A stretch of 5,426 nucleotides of DNA, taken from positions 1-5,426 of the forward strand of contig NZ_BAAAFZ010000032.1 in assembly GCF_039523795.1 (NCBI RefSeq). The letters are read 5' to 3'. Positions 4,953 through 5,426 of this stretch are shown one piece after another (the first letter of the stretch is position 1; the number at the start of each line of letters is the position of its first letter). A program made the translations under genes and the position numbers. A model generated the notes under the pieces. That model was not told where the DNA came from, made no database searches, and saw only the letters and a program-made list of their open reading frames with translations. The DNA is from Craurococcus roseus. GTDB taxonomy: Bacteria; Pseudomonadota; Alphaproteobacteria; Acetobacterales; Acetobacteraceae.

Positions 4953-5426
4953 CCCACCAGCACCGCCGCGCGGCTGATCGGGTTCGCGCCGTTCCACTCG
5001 CCGCAGGAGACGCCGCCGTTGCCCCACTGGTTGCCGCGCGCATCCGGCGCGAAGAAGGAGCGCCCGTTGCCGCCGCACTCCAGTTGCAGCCGCCGCGTGA
5101 CGATCGGGAAGCGCCCGCCCTCCAGATCGCCGACGGCCACTTCCAAGGGCCGTTCCACCTCGCCCTCAATCCGGAATTTCCAGGCGCGAGGGTCGGGGAC
5201 GGCGTCCGGAATGCCGCCGTTGTTGCGGATGCACATCTTGTCCGCCGGCGTCACGTCGTCGGCCAACAGCGTTTCCGGTGTTTCCGCGACCAGCGGCCGC
5301 TCGCCGAGCACCACCAGCGCCGCCTTGCCGTCCATCCGCAACACGGCGGGGCCTCCGCCGCCGGCTGGCGTCTGGGCGAGGGCGGCGGGCAGCACCCCCG
5401 CGGGCGGGCGGCGGCCGAAGGGCACG
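4949..5426 (-). CDS. Sulfite oxidase/SoxC-like molybdoenzyme, internally deleted; 5' end beyond window
   Basis: This is a periplasmic molybdopterin oxidoreductase of the sulfite oxidase family (SorA/SoxC type), which would oxidise sulfite or a related sulfur compound and pass electrons to the adjacent cytochrome c. About 158 codons are visible. Numbering from the edge codon at 5425, the end of an export signal (PFGRRPPAG...AALAQ, 2-18) is followed by CIRNNGGIPD (65-74), WKFRIEGEVERPL (82-94) and LQLECGGNGRSFF (113-125). Cys117 is the expected molybdenum ligand. GNQWGNGGVSCGEW (131-144) follows. Full-length relatives continue for more than 200 residues through the rest of the Mo domain and the dimerisation domain. 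Here only NGANPISRAAVLVG remains before TGA. Neither other minus-strand frame restores the family sequence, so this is not a single frameshift. The tail fits the family's C-terminal pattern, suggesting an in-frame internal deletion. The protein is probably inactive or only a remnant. The GTG at 5425 is an internal codon. Confidence 0.85.
   Translation of the reverse strand, partial: VPFGRRPPAGVLPAALAQTPAGGGGPAVLRMDGKAALVVLGERPLVAETPETLLADDVTPADKMCIRNNGGIPDAVPDPRAWKFRIEGEVERPLEVAVGDLEGGRFPIVTRRLQLECGGNGRSFFAPDARGNQWGNGGVSCGEWNGANPISRAAVLVG

Noticed and set aside
4949..5060. A simple frameshift as the cause of the short molybdoenzyme
   Set aside because: The other two minus-strand frames downstream of GNQWGN give Arg-rich sequence with no SorA/SoxC similarity, so the missing part is not present in this window.
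4953..5078. Cytochrome c start at ATG 5078
   Set aside because: It adds 42 Arg-rich residues before a good signal peptide and lies in the molybdoenzyme's coding region. The GTG at 4952 gives a clean exported protein.

Overview
This GC-rich window (by eye well above 70 % G+C, third positions almost all G or C) is tightly packed chromosomal sequence from an alphaproteobacterium. The Rhodospirillales/Acetobacterales are the likeliest home. The clues are the base composition, the protein style, and the order mutY / DUF721(DciA) / DsbA-like / smc, which I recall as conserved across Alphaproteobacteria. Eight protein genes fill almost every base. No gap exceeds 35 bp, and I see no RNA gene, mobile element or CRISPR array.

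Left block, minus strand, read from right to left: a DUF721/DciA-family gene (2308-1832), a Tat-exported DsbA-like thiol oxidoreductase (1800-1174), and the N-terminal part of the condensin subunit smc (1177 to the left edge). The DsbA-like gene and smc overlap by 4 bp, with smc starting at a TTG inside TTGA. Replication, periplasmic thiol chemistry and chromosome organisation therefore sit in one transcription unit.

Middle block, plus strand: mutY (2312-3373), bioY (3409-3936) and a Gph-like HAD phosphatase (3933-4616). mutY diverges from the DUF721 gene with only 3 bp between their start codons. bioY and gph overlap by 4 bp at CTGA, which forces an unusual CTG start for gph unless the call is wrong.

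Right block, minus strand: a sulfite-oxidase/SoxC-like molybdoenzyme gene running in from the right edge (5426-4949), coupled by GTGA to a small exported mono-haem cytochrome c (4952-4620). The pair looks like a SorAB-type periplasmic sulfite dehydrogenase. However, the molybdoenzyme has lost most of its catalytic and dimerisation parts: the frame passes from the early Mo-cofactor region straight into what looks like the native C-terminal tail. This apparent internal in-frame deletion is the most unusual thing in the window. The cytochrome gene meets gph tail to tail with 3 bp between stop codons.

I do not see a new multi-gene system. The points most worth checking are the deleted molybdoenzyme, the three NTGA start/stop overlaps that all use non-ATG starts, the 3-bp divergent and convergent junctions, and an altered motif in BioY.
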